From positions 1-64,000 of the forward strand of contig NZ_FNHG01000006.1 of assembly GCF_900103475.1 (NCBI RefSeq): DNA of 64,000 nt. Direction: 5' to 3'. The notes under the pieces were generated by a model, which worked only from the letters and a program-made list of their open reading frames with translations, was not told the DNA's origin and made no database searches. The stretch comes from Maricaulis salignorans. Lineage in GTDB: Bacteria > Pseudomonadota > Alphaproteobacteria > Caulobacterales > Maricaulaceae. The first letter of the stretch is position 1. Each line of letters begins with the position of its first letter. Shown piece after piece: positions 35,489 to 43,436 of the stretch. Both the position numbers and the translations under genes were made by a program.

Positions 35489-36072
35489 CTGCCAATTCCA
35501 ATCGTTTTCAGGGTTGGGGCTGTGGGAGAGCGCAGCCAGGTCTCCACAACTTCATCCAGCGGCATTGTGCTGCTGAGGCGGTCAATCAGGTCGAAGGAGA
35601 TGTCGCGGACACTGGAGGCCGAACGCAGCCCGACAGCCCGGCCACCGACCGCTTCGGGAATGACAGTCAGCTGCTGCCCGCGCGCAACGGCATCAAACAT
35701 GGTCGCCATCAGCGAAAACGGCGCCGAAAACCCGACCAGAAAGCACGGCGGACCGGCATGGTGGCGGACCATGCGGCCGAAATCAGGATCCGAATAGGCC
35801 GACAGGCCGGTGCGGATGAAGACGGCTTCGCGAGAGAGTGGCCGCAGGCCGTCAATCGGTGCCCCGGGAACCGTGAGGCCGCAATTGATCGCCGGACGGT
35901 TGCTTTGATACTGGCAATGAAGGACGGGCCAGCCAGACAGGCGCGCTGAGGTCAATAACCGCCGGATGCGGTCCGCGACGGCGACATTGCTGCCATCATC
36001 CTCGCCCTCGCCCGGATCAAGCGATTCACGCTGGCAATCGAGCAGAACGAGTGTTGGCAAATACCGGGTCAT
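35485..36072 (-). CDS. Isochorismatase-fold protein with altered catalytic residues
   Basis: The 195-residue protein follows the isochorismatase/cysteine-hydrolase fold: LVLLDCQRESLDPG at 8-21 with the expected Asp12, the REAVFIRTGLSAY strand at 81-93 and GFSAPFSLMATMFDA at 114-128. By alignment to the family pattern the catalytic Lys is Arg87 and the nucleophilic Cys is Ser120, so two of three triad residues are changed, although the fold-defining SAY and AT motifs remain. It may be a non-hydrolytic binding protein or use a different chemistry. It overlaps both neighbours by ATGA in a four-gene operon. Confidence 0.8.
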   Translation of the reverse strand: MTRYLPTLVLLDCQRESLDPGEGEDDGSNVAVADRIRRLLTSARLSGWPVLHCQYQSNRPAINCGLTVPGAPIDGLRPLSREAVFIRTGLSAYSDPDFGRMVRHHAGPPCFLVGFSAPFSLMATMFDAVARGQQLTVIPEAVGGRAVGLRSASSVRDISFDLIDRLSSTMPLDEVVETWLRSPTAPTLKTIGIGR

Positions 36073-36665
36073 GCGAGCTCCTCCGGGCGGCGCTGCTTGC
36101 GCGGCGCCCGCCGCAGGGACCGGTCAAAGGGTCCGGGTCGATCCCAGTCACCATCCGGACGGATAATGGCCAGCGGATCGGAGTCCATGGTGATGGCATT
36201 GGCCGGACGCTCGAGCGGATGCTCGATCTCGACATATTCATAGTCGGAGAACATGAAGCTCGGCCGCCCCGGACGAACCCGGAAACCGTGCGAGCGCCAA
36301 TAGGCGACCCGGTTGAGCTGGGCATGGCCGAGCACCTGGCGGTATCCACGGCGGGCGCTGTAGCGCAGGGCTTCCTGCATAAGGGCCCGCATCACGCCAT
36401 GGCGGCGGAAGGTCGGCAACACCGCCGCCCGCTCCACCTTGGCGAAATCGGCAAACCAGCGCAGCCGCAGGACACCGACCGGCTCACTGCCACGCCAGGC
36501 AATCAGGTGCGATGCCGCGACCAGGTCATTGCCGTCATATTCTTCGTTATAGGGCGCGCGCTGCTCACCCAGATAGGTAACACCCCGCAGGGTCATCGCC
36601 ATGACAACATGGTCGAAGCTGCGCGCCACTGTCACGCGCAACCGGTCTCGGCTCTCCGCATTCAT
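36069..36665 (-). CDS. GNAT family N-acetyltransferase
   Basis: The 198-residue protein has a GNAT core: LIAWRGSEPVGVLRLRWF (beta strands 3-4), the acetyl-CoA loop region KVERAAVLPTFRRHGVMRALMQEAL (R-x-x-G-x-G/A variant RRHGVM), and GYRQVLGHAQLNRVAYWRSHGFR as the C-terminal strand-helix. An EEYDGNDLVAASHLIAW segment before the core is characteristic of a subgroup widespread in alphaproteobacteria. The C-terminal 25 residues are basic. Acceptor unknown. Second gene of the coupled operon, with ATGA overlaps on both sides. Confidence 0.85.
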   Translation of the reverse strand: MNAESRDRLRVTVARSFDHVVMAMTLRGVTYLGEQRAPYNEEYDGNDLVAASHLIAWRGSEPVGVLRLRWFADFAKVERAAVLPTFRRHGVMRALMQEALRYSARRGYRQVLGHAQLNRVAYWRSHGFRVRPGRPSFMFSDYEYVEIEHPLERPANAITMDSDPLAIIRPDGDWDRPGPFDRSLRRAPRKQRRPEELA

Positions 36666-37300
36666 GCGTAGTGCTCCTCTGAGGTTTTCTGGTTGCGAAG
36701 CGCCAGTTTCTCGGCGATTCGATGAGGAAAGCCCGTACTGCCAAACAGCAGTGTCGTGCCATCGGGACGGCCCAGCGGCACGAATCCGAGCCGGGACATA
36801 AGCTTTTCACCCGGCACCGATCGGGCGCGGGCATAGACGCGGATATCGCAATAGACGCCAAACCAGACGGCGAGCAGGCCGCGCAGTGATGCGGCCTGAT
36901 CCATCGGCGAGCGTCCCGCCATGCCCCAGGACAACAGGGCGTGGGCGTCTTCAGACGGCCCGCACACCCATTCGCGTTTCGCATTGGCAAAGCCGAACTG
37001 GCCAGCCAGCAGAGCCTCGACACCCTGTTCGGTCAGCGGGATCGACGCGAGCAGGGCGTTGGCCTTGCCATTCCTGCGACGCAGCTGCAGCGCCCGCCCG
37101 GTCCAGGCCTGGACCTGCCAGAGCGCTTCCGGGCCGGCGACCTCGCCCTCAATCAACTCGTCGGCGAGCTGGTGGAACTCGTCGATCTGATGCTTGTGAA
37201 CCTGCGTGAAACCATATGGCCCGACAGCTGCATGGAGTTGCTGGTCCTGAAATTGAACGCCGGACCGGGATAGGCTAGGCTGATCGACTGAACTACGCAT
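36662..37300 (-). CDS. GNAT-like hypothetical protein, first gene of the operon
   Basis: I do not recognise this 212-residue protein with certainty. The segment ALLASIPLTEQGVEALLAGQFG followed by ARSVPGEKLMSRLGFVPLGRPDGTTLLFG resembles the second half of a GNAT domain (helix, strand, GF turn), but no clear acetyl-CoA loop with R-x-x-G-x-G/A is visible. No signal peptide. It heads the operon and is divergent from the LysR gene with only 76 bases between starts, so it is the likeliest regulated target of that LysR protein. Confidence 0.7.
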   Translation of the reverse strand: MRSSVDQPSLSRSGVQFQDQQLHAAVGPYGFTQVHKHQIDEFHQLADELIEGEVAGPEALWQVQAWTGRALQLRRRNGKANALLASIPLTEQGVEALLAGQFGFANAKREWVCGPSEDAHALLSWGMAGRSPMDQAASLRGLLAVWFGVYCDIRVYARARSVPGEKLMSRLGFVPLGRPDGTTLLFGSTGFPHRIAEKLALRNQKTSEEHYA

Positions 37301-37376
37301 CGGGCATTCCTGTTTCGGTCTGACCCAATTGGCTTAACACCGCTGCCATGCACGCGGCCTCTTCGAAGTTGGAATA
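37301..37376. promoter_or_regulatory. Divergent control region of LysR gene and GNAT operon
   Basis: The 76 bases hold both promoters. The sequence CCAATTGGCTTAAC near 37325-37338 includes a short palindrome (CCAATTGG) and could be part of a LysR-type operator. LysR proteins usually control a divergently transcribed neighbour from such a site. No stronger motif is visible. Confidence 0.45.
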
Positions 37377-38354
37377 GTGGATAGTCAGCAAACAGCCATC
37401 AGCCTGCGTCGCAACGTGTTTGACTGGGACGATCTCCAGATCTTTCACGCTGTCGCCACGACAGGATCAATGAGCGGCGCAGCTGCGGCGCTCGGGTGCC
37501 AGCAGCCCACCGTCAGCAAGCGCATGCGGCAACTGGAAAGCCGGCTCGGCGCCCAGCTGATCGATCGGCGCGCCGACGGTATCGTGCTGACCCAGGCCGG
37601 GGAAGCGGCACTGGACTATGTGCGGACCATGCAACGCTCGGCGCAGCAACTGGAATCGCGCATCTCGGGTACCGATACAGCGAGCACCGGGGATGTGACG
37701 CTGCATGCGTCGGACGGACTGTCGACCTATTGGCTGGCGCGCCACGCGCCGCGCTTCATGCGGGTCAATCCGGGCATCAATCTGCACATGCACAGAGCCG
37801 ATGCCGGTATTGGCCCGGCGCCCGACCTGTCGATCACGTTCACGCCCGACAAGGATATGGATGCGCCGACCTCGGCGCTGGGCTCCATGCACTATATGCC
37901 GTTCGCCTCACGCGAATTCATCAATACCTATGGTGTGCCAAAATCGACCCATGACCTGCTCAATCTGCGCTTCCTGAAGCTGGAACAGTATGATCGCGGC
38001 CTCGCACTCTGGGAAAACCGCAATGAAGTGGTCGATGCATACATAAATTATGCATTCAGGACAGATGTTAGCTCCATCCTTTTGGAAACTATCAGACATG
38101 GCGGCGGAATCGCCATGGCGCCGACCTATCTGGCTGCGCTCTATCCGGACGAGTTAGTGGTGCTGGACTATGATGTTAAGCAGGACGTGCGTTTCTGGCT
38201 AAAATACCTGCCAGGCAGCCAGCGCGTCGGACGTACAAAATGTGTTGGCGACTGGATCGCCGAGATTTTTGACCCTAAGGATTACCCTTGGTTTCGTGAG
38301 GAATTCTGCCATCCCGGTGAGTTTTGCGAGATCGAAGTTATAAAACCACGATAA
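37377..38354 (+). CDS. LysR family transcriptional regulator
   Basis: The 325-residue regulator has a winged helix-turn-helix at about 16-75 (WDDLQIFHAVATTGSMSGAAAALG, QPTVSKRMRQLESRLGAQLIDRR) and a C-terminal effector-binding region of the LysR type with a Cys-containing tail (EFCHPGEFCEIEV). The start is GTG at 37377; another GTG at 37416 is possible. From about 38040 the codons become visibly richer in A/T (for example near 38040-38110 and 38220-38350) than the rest of the gene and its neighbours. It is followed ten bases later by an XRE regulator, so the two are probably co-transcribed. Confidence 0.88.
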   Translation: MDSQQTAISLRRNVFDWDDLQIFHAVATTGSMSGAAAALGCQQPTVSKRMRQLESRLGAQLIDRRADGIVLTQAGEAALDYVRTMQRSAQQLESRISGTDTASTGDVTLHASDGLSTYWLARHAPRFMRVNPGINLHMHRADAGIGPAPDLSITFTPDKDMDAPTSALGSMHYMPFASREFINTYGVPKSTHDLLNLRFLKLEQYDRGLALWENRNEVVDAYINYAFRTDVSSILLETIRHGGGIAMAPTYLAALYPDELVVLDYDVKQDVRFWLKYLPGSQRVGRTKCVGDWIAEIFDPKDYPWFREEFCHPGEFCEIEVIKPR

Positions 38355-38364
38355 TGAGGTTGTT

Positions 38365-38751
38365 ATGAGTGCTAGAGGCCCAACGAGTATTGACCAGCAC
38401 GTCGGTGCTCGCCTTCGCCTGCGGCGCAGCCTGTTGGAGATGAGCCAATCCGAGCTTGGAGAAAAGCTTGGTGTGACCTTTCAGCAAGTTCAGAAGTATG
38501 AGCGCGGCACCAACCGCATCGGCGCCAGCCGCCTGTTTCATGTCGCCCGCGTCATGGAAGTCCCCGTTTCCTACTTCTTCGAAGGTCTGGATACGGAAGG
38601 GGCTTCCGAGCTGAAGGGCCCTGACTCCGAAACGCTCTACGACTTCATCGCAAGCCCTGACGGTCTCGCTCTGGCTTCGGCATTCTCCGGAATCCGCGAT
38701 CAGACCGTCCGCCGCCGGGTCATCGACCTGCTGAGATCACTCTCAGTCTGA
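38365..38751 (+). CDS. XRE (Cro/CI) family transcriptional regulator
   Basis: The 128-residue protein has a helix-turn-helix at about 14-68 (VGARLRLRRSLLEMSQSELGEKLGVTFQQVQKYERGTNRIGASRL), the form common in alphaproteobacteria, followed by a short helical C-terminal region ending in VRRRVIDLLRSLSV. It may bind DNA as a dimer. Close to the LysR gene (ten-base gap), and followed by a hairpin at 38831-38864, so the two regulators probably form one unit. Target genes unknown. Confidence 0.88.
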   Translation: MSARGPTSIDQHVGARLRLRRSLLEMSQSELGEKLGVTFQQVQKYERGTNRIGASRLFHVARVMEVPVSYFFEGLDTEGASELKGPDSETLYDFIASPDGLALASAFSGIRDQTVRRRVIDLLRSLSV

Positions 38752-38830
38752 TTTCTGCCCGATATCTGTCGGCTATATGAACGGATCTGCCCCGCTATTG
38801 CCCGGGCCCGGTCCTGCTCGCGCCTTATCA

Positions 38831-38864
38831 ACCCCTCAGCTTGAACCAATCAATGCTGAGGGGT
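38831..38864 (+). terminator. Hairpin after the LysR-XRE pair
   Basis: A ten-base perfect inverted repeat (arms 38831-38840 and 38855-38864, ACCCCTCAGC and its complement) with four further pairs in the loop lies 80 bases after the XRE stop. Only a short AATTCTT follows, not a U run, so a factor-independent terminator is likely but not certain. Confidence 0.55.
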
Positions 38865-39211
38865 AATTCTTGTGCGACCTAAATCATCCAGAAATTCATC
38901 TGCCGAACCGTCAACGGACCGGGCCAATGCATCCGCGGATCGCGATACGCGCGCCGGTTCGCACCCCTGGTTCCATCTGAATGGGTCAGGCCGGGCCTCA
39001 GGCTCAACGCTCGACATGGCAGCGACCACGAGATTCCCGAGACGGCCGTGAAGGCCGCGCCTGGGACCGGATACGGATCAGTTGCCCGATACAGGCCGGT
39101 TATCGTGCCGGCACATGTGCGAAAGCGGTCTGGCAGGCGCGAACACGCGCGCACGTCCCGCCGCGTCGCGGCGGCTGGTCACACCATACTCATCACAAAT
39201 CTGGAAGAGAA
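38865..39211. other. Non-coding stretch before tRNA-Gly
   Basis: These 347 bases sit between the XRE hairpin and the 3' end of the minus-strand tRNA gene. No frame has a recognisable protein or ribosome-binding site, and I see no hairpin with a U run. Together with 38752-38830 they form the longest apparently empty stretch of the window. Confidence 0.45.
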
Positions 39212-39286
39212 TGGAGCGGGCGATGAGATTCGAACTCACGACATTCACCTTGGCAAGGTGACGCTCTACCCCTGAGCTACGCCCGC
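39212..39286 (-). tRNA. tRNA-Gly (anticodon GCC)
   Basis: Read on the minus strand the sequence folds as a tRNA: acceptor GCGGGCG paired with CGCCCGC, D-arm with AGCTCAGGGGTAGAGC, anticodon arm CACCT-TGCCA-AGGTG with anticodon GCC in the loop TTGCCAA, and T-arm with GTTCGAATC. The discriminator base is T and the 3' CCA is encoded in the DNA at 39212-39214. No partner RNA gene is adjacent. Confidence 0.95.
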
Positions 39287-39419
39287 TCATGTCTATGCGG
39301 GGACCAGCCCCGCCAGGGAGCGGGGTATATCGCGCAAACAAAGACGGATTGCAAGAGGGAGATTCCGTCGCGGTGCACAAGGACTTGATCCGGCCCGCCA
39401 GTCGGGCTTCAAGACACGG

Positions 39420-39941
39420 ATGAGCGCTTCACGCCCTGAATTATTCGCCCACCTCGATGGGCTTGGCATCCGGCACGAAACTGTCAGCCACCGACCGGTC
39501 TTCACGGTCGAAGAGGGCAAGGACATAAAGGCCGCCCTGCCAGGCGGCCACACCAAGAATCTCTTCCTCAAGGACCGTAAGGGGCAGATCTTTCTCATCA
39601 CGGCCCTGGCTGAAACCGAGATCCGTCTCAACCGGCTGCACCGGCGGCTCGGCAGCGCCCGCCTCTCCTTCGGGCCCGAGGCCCTGCTGTTCGAAACGCT
39701 GGGGGTGCGCCCCGGCTCGGTCACGGCGCTGGCGCTGCTGAACGACACCGATGGGCGGGTGCGCTTCGTGCTCGATATGGCGTTGATGAACTGGCCCGTC
39801 ATCTATTCCCATCCGCTTCTGAATGACGCCACGACCGGAATGGCGCCGGCTGACCTGGTCCGCTTTGCGGAATCGACCGGTCATCCACCGCAACTGATTG
39901 ACTTCACCGAATTGCTTGATGATGAAGATGCCACGCAGTAA
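39420..39941 (+). CDS. proX: Prolyl-tRNA editing protein ProX (YbaK family)
   Basis: The 173-residue single-domain protein has the YbaK/INS editing fold: [13 protein letters not shown] near the start, [19 protein letters not shown] with the conserved Lys-Asn, and [15 protein letters not shown] followed by the [15 protein letters not shown] ending. These proteins hydrolyse mischarged Ala-tRNA(Pro) in trans. It is divergent from tRNA-Gly and followed 62 bases later by cnoX. Confidence 0.9.
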   Translation: MSASRPELFAHLDGLGIRHETVSHRPVFTVEEGKDIKAALPGGHTKNLFLKDRKGQIFLITALAETEIRLNRLHRRLGSARLSFGPEALLFETLGVRPGSVTALALLNDTDGRVRFVLDMALMNWPVIYSHPLLNDATTGMAPADLVRFAESTGHPPQLIDFTELLDDEDATQ

Positions 39942-40003
39942 CGGCTTGCGCCGACGGCCTTGCAGGGCCACTTACTGGGCAAGACGCAGCGAGGAAACGC
40001 ACC

Positions 40004-40918
40004 ATGACCCTGTTCAACACCGGAGCCCCCGACACAGACACTGATGATCTGGTCAAGGACTCCTCCGACAGCAATTTCATGGCGGATGTCGTCGAACCTT
40101 CGAAGTCCGTCCCGGTCCTGGTCGATTTCTGGGCCCCCTGGTGCGGCCCCTGCCGCCAGCTTGGCCCGATGATCGAGCATGTTGTCCGCCAGGCCGAGGG
40201 CGCCGTGCGTCTCGTCAAGATTAATATCGACGAGAATCCCGGCATTGCACAACAATTGCGCGTCCAGTCCATTCCCGCCGTCTTTGCCTTCAAGGATGGT
40301 CAACCGGTTGACGGTTTCATGGGCGCGCTGCCGGAAAGCCAGATCAAGGATTTCATCCAGCGGATTTCGGGCAAGGGTCCGAGCGAAGCTGAACTGAAGG
40401 CCATCGTCGACCGCGGCATGGCCGGACTCGAGTCCGGTGACCTCGGCGGCGCCGCGCAGGATTTCGCCTCGGTCCTCCAGCTCGACCCGGGCCACGCCTC
40501 GGCGCTGGCCGGTCTGGCGCGCGTCTGGCTCAAGTCGGGCGATATCGACAAGGCAAGCGAGATACTCGGACAAGTTCCCGCTGACCGCGCCGGCGACCCG
40601 GCCGTTGAGGCCGCCCGGACGGCGCTCGAGCTGGCCAATGCCGCCCCGGCCGATGATGCGGTGACCGCAGGCTTGCGTCAGGCGGTTGCGGCCACACCGA
40701 CCGACCTGCAGGCGCGCTATGACCTCGCTGAGGCACTTCTGGCAGGCGGCGACCATGCCGGCGCTGCTGATCAATTGCTCGCCATCACGGCGCTGGATCG
40801 CGAATGGAATGAACAGGCCGCACGGACCCTGTTGCTGAAGATCTTTGAAGCCGCCGGACCGATGAGCGACGTCGCCCGCGACGGTCGCCGGCGCCTGTCA
40901 TCAATCCTGTTTGCCTGA
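40004..40918 (+). CDS. cnoX: Thioredoxin-TPR co-chaperone CnoX (YbbN)
   Basis: The 304-residue protein joins a thioredoxin domain (about 20-125, WCGPC at 46-50) to four TPR-like helical repeats (about 130-300). E. coli CnoX is a holdase that hands clients to GroEL and has lost the first active-site Cys. Here both Cys of CxxC are present, as in the Caulobacter-type protein, so oxidoreductase activity may be retained. The stop is followed by a Shine-Dalgarno that serves the Trm112 gene, so the two are probably co-expressed. Confidence 0.9.
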   Translation: MTLFNTGAPDTDTDDLVKDSSDSNFMADVVEPSKSVPVLVDFWAPWCGPCRQLGPMIEHVVRQAEGAVRLVKINIDENPGIAQQLRVQSIPAVFAFKDGQPVDGFMGALPESQIKDFIQRISGKGPSEAELKAIVDRGMAGLESGDLGGAAQDFASVLQLDPGHASALAGLARVWLKSGDIDKASEILGQVPADRAGDPAVEAARTALELANAAPADDAVTAGLRQAVAATPTDLQARYDLAEALLAGGDHAGAADQLLAITALDREWNEQAARTLLLKIFEAAGPMSDVARDGRRRLSSILFA

Positions 40919-40925
40919 GGAGGCC

Positions 40926-41135
40926 ATGATGAGTGACGCATCCACCGCATCGACCGATCGCATGCTTGATCCCAAATTGCTCGAAATACTCGTTTGTCCC
41001 GTCACCCGCGGACCGCTGGTTTATGACCGCGAGGCGCAGGAGCTCGTATCCGAGGGCGCCGGACTGGCCTATCCGATCCGCGACGGGATCCCGATCATGC
41101 TGCCCGAGGAAGCCCGGCAGCTGGAGCAGGTCTGA
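40926..41135 (+). CDS. Trm112 family protein
   Basis: The 69-residue protein has the Trm112 core: [52 protein letters not shown], with one Cys of the usual zinc ribbon and the IRDGIPIML ending. In other organisms Trm112 activates RNA and protein methyltransferases. Bacterial roles are not well defined. The ATG at 40926 is preceded by GAGGAGG, and a second ATG follows at 40929. The stop overlaps the DUF971 start by one base (TGATG). Confidence 0.9.
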   Translation: MMSDASTASTDRMLDPKLLEILVCPVTRGPLVYDREAQELVSEGAGLAYPIRDGIPIMLPEEARQLEQV

Positions 41136-41443
41136 TGGCGCGGCCCTGGCCCGAGCAATTGCGCTTTTCCAAGGCGGACAAGGCGCTGCATGTCCGCTTC
41201 GACGACGGCAACGCGTTTTCCATTCCTTTCCAGACCCTGCGGACCGAGAGCCCCAGCGCCGAAGTCCAGGGCCATGGGCCGGATCAGAAAGTGACCGTGA
41301 CCGGCAAGGAGAACGTCCAGATTTCCGCCGCTGAACCCGTCGGCCGCTATGCTGTCCGGCTGGTCTTCGATGATGGCCATGATAGCGGCCTGTTTACATG
41401 GGACTATCTCTACGCGCTCGGCGAGGCCGAAGCGCGCCCGTAA
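41135..41443 (+). CDS. DUF971 domain protein
   Basis: The 102-residue protein belongs to the DUF971 family (fold shared with the N-terminus of gamma-butyrobetaine hydroxylase). It has PWPEQLRFSKADKALHVRFDDG at the start, AAEPVGRYAVRLVFDDGHDSGLFTWDYLYALG at the end, and no metal ligands that I can name. Family members are often linked to iron-sulfur or Mrp/ApbC genes, but none is next to it here. Coupled to Trm112 by a one-base overlap. Confidence 0.88.
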   Translation: MARPWPEQLRFSKADKALHVRFDDGNAFSIPFQTLRTESPSAEVQGHGPDQKVTVTGKENVQISAAEPVGRYAVRLVFDDGHDSGLFTWDYLYALGEAEARP

Positions 41444-41508
41444 GCAAGGCTGGCGCCGCACCAGCGGACGCACTAGTCTGGCAGGCCTAGCTGATCATCA
41501 GGTGATTC

Positions 41509-42048
41509 ATGAGACTCATTACGGTTTTGGCCGCGCTCGCCGCGAGCGCGCTGTTCAGCTCGACCAGCCTGGCCGGTCCGGAAGATTTCGCAACCGGTCC
41601 CCTGATTGACGGCTATGGCGCCGTGGCGCCCGTCACCAACCAGATGCCAATAGCTGACGACACCGTTTTCCGGGTTGCGTTTGACGTCTCCACGCCGGCG
41701 GAAGTCGGTGAGATCAACCGCAAGCTGGACAGCGCAGCGCGCTTTCTCAACATGCATGTCGCCGCCGGTATTCCCGGGGAGAATATTCACATCGCGATCG
41801 TCGTGCATGGCGGTGCTGTCCAGGACGTCACGACCGGCAGTCATTTCACGCCGGGCATGGAGCCGGCCAATGCCGAGCTGGTCGCGACATTGATCGCGCA
41901 CGGCGTCAGCATCTATGTCTGCGGCCAGAGCGCGGCCTATCATGATGTCGCGGTCGAGGATTTATTGCCCGGAGTTACCATGGCCCTGTCGGCGATGACC
42001 GCGCACGCGCTCCTGCAGCAGGACGGCTATACACTCAATCCGTTCTGA
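41509..42048 (+). CDS. Exported DsrE family protein
   Basis: The 179-residue protein has a signal peptide (RLITVLAALAASALFSSTSLA) followed by a DsrE/DsrF-type fold: FRVAFDVSTPAEVGEINRKLDSAARFLNMHVAAGIPGENIHIAIVVHGGAVQDV and then VSIYVCGQSAAYHDVAVEDLLPGVTMALSAMTAHALLQQDGY. The single Cys in YVCGQS lies where sulfur-carrying Cys residues occur in cytoplasmic DsrE proteins. Export makes a periplasmic sulfur- or thiol-linked role possible, but none is shown. Confidence 0.85.
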   Translation: MRLITVLAALAASALFSSTSLAGPEDFATGPLIDGYGAVAPVTNQMPIADDTVFRVAFDVSTPAEVGEINRKLDSAARFLNMHVAAGIPGENIHIAIVVHGGAVQDVTTGSHFTPGMEPANAELVATLIAHGVSIYVCGQSAAYHDVAVEDLLPGVTMALSAMTAHALLQQDGYTLNPF

Positions 42049-42055
42049 CGCGCCG

Positions 42056-43330
42056 TCACGCCGCGTCCAGTCGCTTGCCGCGCAGAAGTTTGGGCGGCTC
42101 ACCCGTGTCGCCGCCGGCCTGGCGCATGAAGAAACGCCGCGCCGGACCGATCTGGTTGACGATGGACAGGCCGATCCCGCGTAATTGCCGCAATGGCTCG
42201 ATATCATTCGAGAACAGCCGGTTGAAGATATCCGTGCCGGCGGCCAGGGAGGCACTGTCGAATTTGCGCCATCCCTCATAGCGCCGAAGCGTCGTCAGGG
42301 CGCCGATATCCAGCCCGACCCGCTTCGCCTCGCCGCAGACCTCCGCCAGGGCCGCCGCATCGCGGATACCCAGATTGAAGCCCTGACCGGCAAGCGGGTG
42401 GATGCCGCGCGCCGCATCGCCGACAAAGGCGATCCGTTCAGCGCAGAAGTCCTCCGAGAATTTCAGCCCCAGCGGATAGGCCCAGCGCGGACCTTCCGGG
42501 CGCAATTCGCCAAGAAAATCACCGAAACGGTTTTCCAGTTCCTGCTGGAAGACGTCGGCATCGGCGGCCTGTAACGCATCGGCAACATCCGACGGCTCGG
42601 TCCAGACCAGCGAGGCGCGATTGTCAGGGAGTGGCAGGATGGCGAAAGGCCCTGACGGCAGGAAATATTCATAGGCAACGCCGTTATGGGGCTCGGCATG
42701 GCGCACGGTGGCGACCAGGCCCTTCTGGCCGTAATTCCAGCCGACACTGCGTATCCTGGCCTGGGCGCGGATGCGCGAGAATTTGCCGTCGCACGCCACC
42801 AGCAACTTGCCCGACAGGCGCCGTCCGTCGGCGAGCAGGACATCGACGCCATCGGGCCTTGCCTCGTAACGCTCGGCCATGGCCGGAGCGATGGAAATGA
42901 TATTCGGCCGCGCCAGCACCGCACGGGCCAGCACCATGCGCGTATGCCGGTTCTCGGCCATCCAGCCGAGCGGCTCGCCCTCGGGGCCTTCGCTGATCTC
43001 GCGGCGATCGAAATGCAGACTGTGCGGCCCGGGTCCGCCCGGCCGTGTGCCGCCATAGGGGCGGCCATCGCAGACCATGATGTGTTCGATTCGGGTGGTG
43101 TAGGGCCGCAAGTCATCGGCGATGCCCAGCGCCTCGAACAGGCGCCAGGACGTGAAGGCGAGGGCCGAGGCCCGGCCGTCGAATTCCGGGGCCAGCTGGG
43201 TATCGATCGGCAGCGTATCCACCACCGCCACGCGCAGTCCCGCCTGATCCATGGCCAGGGCAAGGGTCAGACCGGCCAGACCACCACCGACAATGATCGC
43301 ATCGCCGTCAAAGAAATTGTGTTCGCTCAT
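42056..43330 (-). CDS. UbiH/UbiF/COQ6 family ubiquinone hydroxylase
   Basis: The 424-residue flavoprotein monooxygenase has the Rossmann [17 protein letters not shown] at the N-terminus, a DG motif [14 protein letters not shown] in the middle, and the FAD ribityl motif [27 protein letters not shown] near residue 290. Members hydroxylate ring positions in ubiquinone synthesis. Which position (C1, C5 or C6) cannot be told without a comparison of the other paralogues in this genome. It is divergent from ftsK with 106 bases between starts. Confidence 0.9.
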   Translation of the reverse strand: MSEHNFFDGDAIIVGGGLAGLTLALAMDQAGLRVAVVDTLPIDTQLAPEFDGRASALAFTSWRLFEALGIADDLRPYTTRIEHIMVCDGRPYGGTRPGGPGPHSLHFDRREISEGPEGEPLGWMAENRHTRMVLARAVLARPNIISIAPAMAERYEARPDGVDVLLADGRRLSGKLLVACDGKFSRIRAQARIRSVGWNYGQKGLVATVRHAEPHNGVAYEYFLPSGPFAILPLPDNRASLVWTEPSDVADALQAADADVFQQELENRFGDFLGELRPEGPRWAYPLGLKFSEDFCAERIAFVGDAARGIHPLAGQGFNLGIRDAAALAEVCGEAKRVGLDIGALTTLRRYEGWRKFDSASLAAGTDIFNRLFSNDIEPLRQLRGIGLSIVNQIGPARRFFMRQAGGDTGEPPKLLRGKRLDAA

Positions 43331-43436
43331 GAGCCGGAGAATAGGCGATTTTCCCGCCCTTGAAAGCGGGCATCGCGCCGCAGACGCATTAACCCCTGTT
43401 TACCACCCGGATACCCTTGCCGGGCTAGAACGGGGC

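Noticed and set aside
38752-39211. Short open frames around 38880-39226
   Set aside because: They have no ribosome-binding site, no recognisable pattern, and partly overlap the tRNA-Gly gene.
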